Source of the DNA: Dinochytrium kinnereticum
Taxonomy: Eukaryota > Chytridiomycota > Chytridiomycetes > Chytridiales > Chytridiaceae
Length of the DNA stretch: 64,000 bases
Assembly: GCA_027604005.1 (NCBI GenBank)
Contig: JADGJT010000001.1
Coordinates: 1-64,000, forward strand
Direction of reading: 5' to 3'
Shown: positions 61,124-64,000 of the stretch, piece by piece
How positions within the stretch are numbered: position 1 is the stretch's first letter
Layout: each line of letters begins with the position of its first letter
The notes under the pieces: generated by a model
What the model saw: only the letters and a program-made list of their open reading frames with translations
Database searches by the model: none
What the model was told of the DNA's origin: nothing
Program-made: the position numbers and the translations under genes

Positions 61124-61183
61124 TCCGCTTGAATACGCGGCCTTCAGGCGAGAAAATTGTTTTCGCTAATTGTATTACCATCA

Positions 61184-62637
61184 ATGGAGGAGTTGGGACT
61201 GTCGAAGGTAGGAGACTCAACCCCCGCCTGCCTGCCCGCTTGCTTACCCCCACACCCGCCCTGACCTGAACTACCAGCAAGAGCAAGTGGCCGCAAAGGC
61301 TGACCCTGGTCTGGATGCCTCCGAGAAGGACCTTTACACGAGACTCAAGAAGCTGCAGGGGCATCTCGAGTTCCTTGCCCTGCAGGAGGAGTACATCAAG
61401 GACGAGCAGAAGAACTTGAAGCGCGAGCTGATTCGCGCGCAGGAGGAAGTCAAGCGCATCCAGTCCGTCCCGCTCGTTATTGGCCAATTTCTGGAGCCCA
61501 TCGACCAGCACACGGGAATTGTTGGATCCACCACTGGATCAAATTACGTGGTTCGAATTTTGAGCACCATTGACCGCGAGCTGCTTAAGCCCAGCTCTAC
61601 GGTGGCTTTACATCGCCATTCAAATGCCCTTGTTGATGTTTTACCGCCGGAGGCCGACAGCAGCATTTCTATGCTGGGCGATAACGAGAAGCCTGATGTT
61701 TCGTATCAAGATGTGGGTGGTTTGGACATTCAGAAGCAGGAGATTCGTGAGGCCGTCGAGCTTCCTTTGACGCACTTTGATCTCTACAGACAAATTGGTA
61801 TTGATCCCCCGCGTGGTGTGTTACTTTACGGACCCCCTGGTACCGGGAAAACTATGCTTGTCAAGGCTGTTGCCCACCACACGACCGCATCCTTCATCCG
61901 CGTTGTTGGATCTGAGTTCGTCCAGAAGTATCTCGGTGAGGGACCTCGTATGGTGCGCGATGTCTTTCGTCTCGCGCGAGAAAACTCGCCGGCGATCATC
62001 TTTATTGATGAGATTGACGCTATTGCTACTAAGCGTTTCGATGCTCAGACTGGTGCCGACAGGGAAGTCCAACGTATTTTGCTAGAGTTGTTGAACCAGA
62101 TGGATGGTTTCGATCAGACGTCAAACGTTAAGGTAGTTCTCTACTTGGTTTATCTGTGGATGGTGTTAATTTATTTCAGGTCATCATGGCCACCAACCGT
62201 GCTGACACTCTGGACCCTGCACTGCTCCGACCTGGACGATTGGATCGTAAAATTGAGTTCCCCACTCCAGACCGTCGGCAGAAGCGTCTTATTTTCACCA
62301 CGATCACCTCAAAGATGAACTTGTCCGAAGAGGTTGATCTAGAAGACTGTAAGAACTATAGGCATTCTCATTTTCCCCCTGCCCCCCTCAATTCTCACTC
62401 CTTTTTTGTAACATCAACAGTCGTCTCCAGGGCCGATAAACTAAGTGGAGCCGAGATCGCATCCATTTGCCAACAGGCTGGCATGTACGCTGTTCGGGTA
62501 TGTTGATAAACCGATGCGTTTTCTTTTCCTAACTTGTGTTTTAGGCAAACCGATATGTTATCCTTCCAAAGGATTTGGAGAAGGGATATCGAGCCAATGT
62601 CAAAAAGTCCGAGAACGAGTTTGCCTTTTACAAATAA
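61184..62637 (+). CDS. PSMC4: 26S proteasome regulatory ATPase Rpt3 (PSMC4)
   Basis: This AAA+ subunit of the 19S particle unfolds substrates. Exon 1 is 24 nt (MEELGLSK). The coiled coil is followed by [35 protein letters not shown] and [20 protein letters not shown] (OB domain). The AAA domain has [17 protein letters not shown] (Walker A), [18 protein letters not shown] (Walker B), [33 protein letters not shown] (arginine fingers). The C-terminus is ENEFAFYK; the FYK end is a hydrophobic-Tyr-X motif that docks into the 20S ring. Subtype Rpt3 is set by [11 protein letters not shown] and the [20 protein letters not shown] block. About five introns. 60 nt separate its start from RAD50's. Confidence 0.96.
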
Positions 62638-62816
62638 TCTCCAATGTTATTATAATAAAGAAAAGTGGATGGGAAGTCGTTGCTAGTGCTATTCAATTTC
62701 TTTTATTTTTCCTAGCAGAAACCAGCCTTCTGTAGCCACCACTACTAAATGGTAGAGGTACCTTCTCCATAGCACTTGCGAAATATTTTTTGTTCGCAGT
62801 CGACAACTTCATAAAA

Positions 62817-64000
62817 ATGGACGAAGACCTTCTCAACGATCTGGACGACCTGAATGGCGATGATGGAGCCTCCATCTCCAGCGGGGAAGACGAAGACAAG
62901 ATGGACGAGGACGTCGACACAAACGTCAAGGACCTCCTTGCCGCCTCAGCGCCCGCCAACGACATCAAGTCTGTGACAAAGCTTTTGAATTCTCGTCAGC
63001 TCACAGAGCTCATTCAGGTAAGGGAGAAGAAGCGTCATCCTGCCGGATGGTCATTAATTCTCTGTATGATTTAGGCCATCAATCACCTGAAAAGCGTGCC
63101 AAGACCACCTGGAAGGAATTCTGGGCCCGTAGAAGAGGATCCAGAGTATAAAATCCTCGTGAAGGCGACAGATTACAGCGCAGACGTCGACACCGAGATT
63201 TTGATTGTACATCGAGTAAGCGGTTCTTTTAACTCCTTCAAATTTCATATCTCATGCAGATGTTGAAATCTATTCCCTCATTTTCTCGTAGTTCATCAAG
63301 GAAAAGTATTCCCCTCGATTCCCAGAACTTGAAACCCTCATTCCCAATGCTATCGACTACGCGCGGACTGTTAAGACTATCGGAAATGAAATGGTAACAG
63401 TGGCTCCATTTTAAATCAAAACACTATCCTGAAGTCTGACCGAAAAAGGACCTTATGAATGTAGACCTGAGGTCTCTCCTTCCATCTGCCACCGTCATGA
63501 TCGTCACCGTTACTGCTACCACAACAAGCGGAAGGCAACTGACAGATGAAGAGTTGAGCGCCGTCATGGAAGCCTGTGACGCTGCCCTCTCTCTTGACAG
63601 CATCAAACGAACGGTGAGGCAATCTTCTAGTGTCCCTACCCTTCTTATACTCTTCGCAGATTCTGGAATACATTGAATCCCGCATGACTTTCATCGCTCC
63701 AAACCTCTCCGCAATTCTTGGTAGTAGCACCGCTGCGAAGTTAATGGGTGTGGCTGGTGGATTGACGAACCTCAGCAAGATCCCTTCCTGCAACTTGCAG
63801 GTTCTTGGTAAGGCCAACAAAGGTCTGACGGGAGGGATGGTGGCGGCGAAGGGTCAGGAGAAGCATGCAGGATTCATCTTCTTTTCCGATTTTGTCCAAA
63901 GCTTTCCGAAGGATTATAGGGTTAAAGCTTGCAGGATGATATCCGCAAAGTACGTTTCTAGAGCTTCTGTTTTTTTGTTCTGACAGGAATACTTCTGTTT
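62817..64000 (+). CDS. PRPF31: Pre-mRNA splicing factor PRPF31 (partial, runs off window)
   Basis: PRPF31 binds the 15.5K-U4 snRNA complex and stabilises the U4/U6.U5 tri-snRNP. The gene begins MDEDLLNDLDDLNGDDG (acidic N-terminus) and continues DPEYKILVKATDYSADVDTE, then FIKEKYSPRFPELETLIPNA and IDYARTVKTIGNEM. The Nop domain reads VTATTTSGRQLTDEEL, ILEYIESRMTFIAPNLSAIL, GSSTAAKLMGVAGGLTNLSK, IPSCNLQVLG and HAGFIFFSDFVQSFPKDYR. The last exon visible starts at about 63987 after ACAG and is cut by the window end, so the C-terminal third is missing. Start chosen at the first ATG of the acidic segment. Confidence 0.94.

Noticed and set aside
61124..61181. RAD50 start at the upstream ATG (61181)
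   Set aside because: The ATG at 61123 gives a 29-nt exon that splices in frame to GIRSFDP at the right distance from Walker A; the longer reading would add an unlike N-terminal segment.

Overview
This window is a dense, intron-rich eukaryotic nuclear region of 64 kb. About 26 housekeeping-type protein genes are packed with intergenic gaps often of only 14 to 120 nt. Most genes are interrupted by many short introns, commonly about 40-60 nt, with GT..AG ends. The proteins look opisthokont: PGK, EF2, importin beta, kanadaptin, FIBP, HYOU1, BABAM1, KHDC4 and PPP2R3C homologues. I infer a compact early-diverging fungus (chytrid-like) or another unicellular opisthokont. PPP2R3C (TON2/FASS type) would suit a lineage that keeps centrioles or flagella. 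The species cannot be named from sequence alone.

Layout. 1-1.6 kb: decayed Ty1/copia reverse transcriptase and no host gene. 1.6-8.4 kb: CCDC12 (spliceosome), a coiled-coil protein ending in a RING finger, a class III CoA-transferase, and kanadaptin. 8.4-20 kb: a helical-repeat protein, importin beta-1, PAN3 and an RBM26/27-like protein. 20-25.6 kb: an ISWI remodeler and an unrecognised protein. 25.6-38 kb: malate dehydrogenase, PPP2R3C, a CHK2-like kinase, KHDC4, homogentisate dioxygenase and the ER chaperone HYOU1. 37.9-40.5 kb: the only sizeable accessory island, with an antisense 5.8S rRNA fragment, a copia 3' end with LTR, and a second copia-like scrap. 40.5-64 kb: PGK, a Bro1/ALIX protein, EF2, LSM3, BABAM1, coatomer delta, FIBP, TFIIH p34, RAD50, proteasome Rpt3 and the 5' part of PRPF31.

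Themes. Pre-mRNA splicing and RNA turnover are well represented (CCDC12, PRPF31, LSM3, KHDC4, RBM26/27, PAN3, kanadaptin). So is DNA damage and repair (RAD50, BABAM1, CHK2-like kinase, TFIIH p34). Neighbours are not functionally clustered as in an operon.

The most unusual signal is in gene architecture. Several genes have their first coding exon reduced to the ATG (EF2, coatomer delta, malate dehydrogenase) or ATG plus one base (TFIIH p34). EF2 additionally breaks its first codons and its P-loop into a run of micro-exons. Divergent gene pairs share extremely small start-to-start spacers, down to 14 nt. No CRISPR array, tRNA or intact mobile element was recognised.
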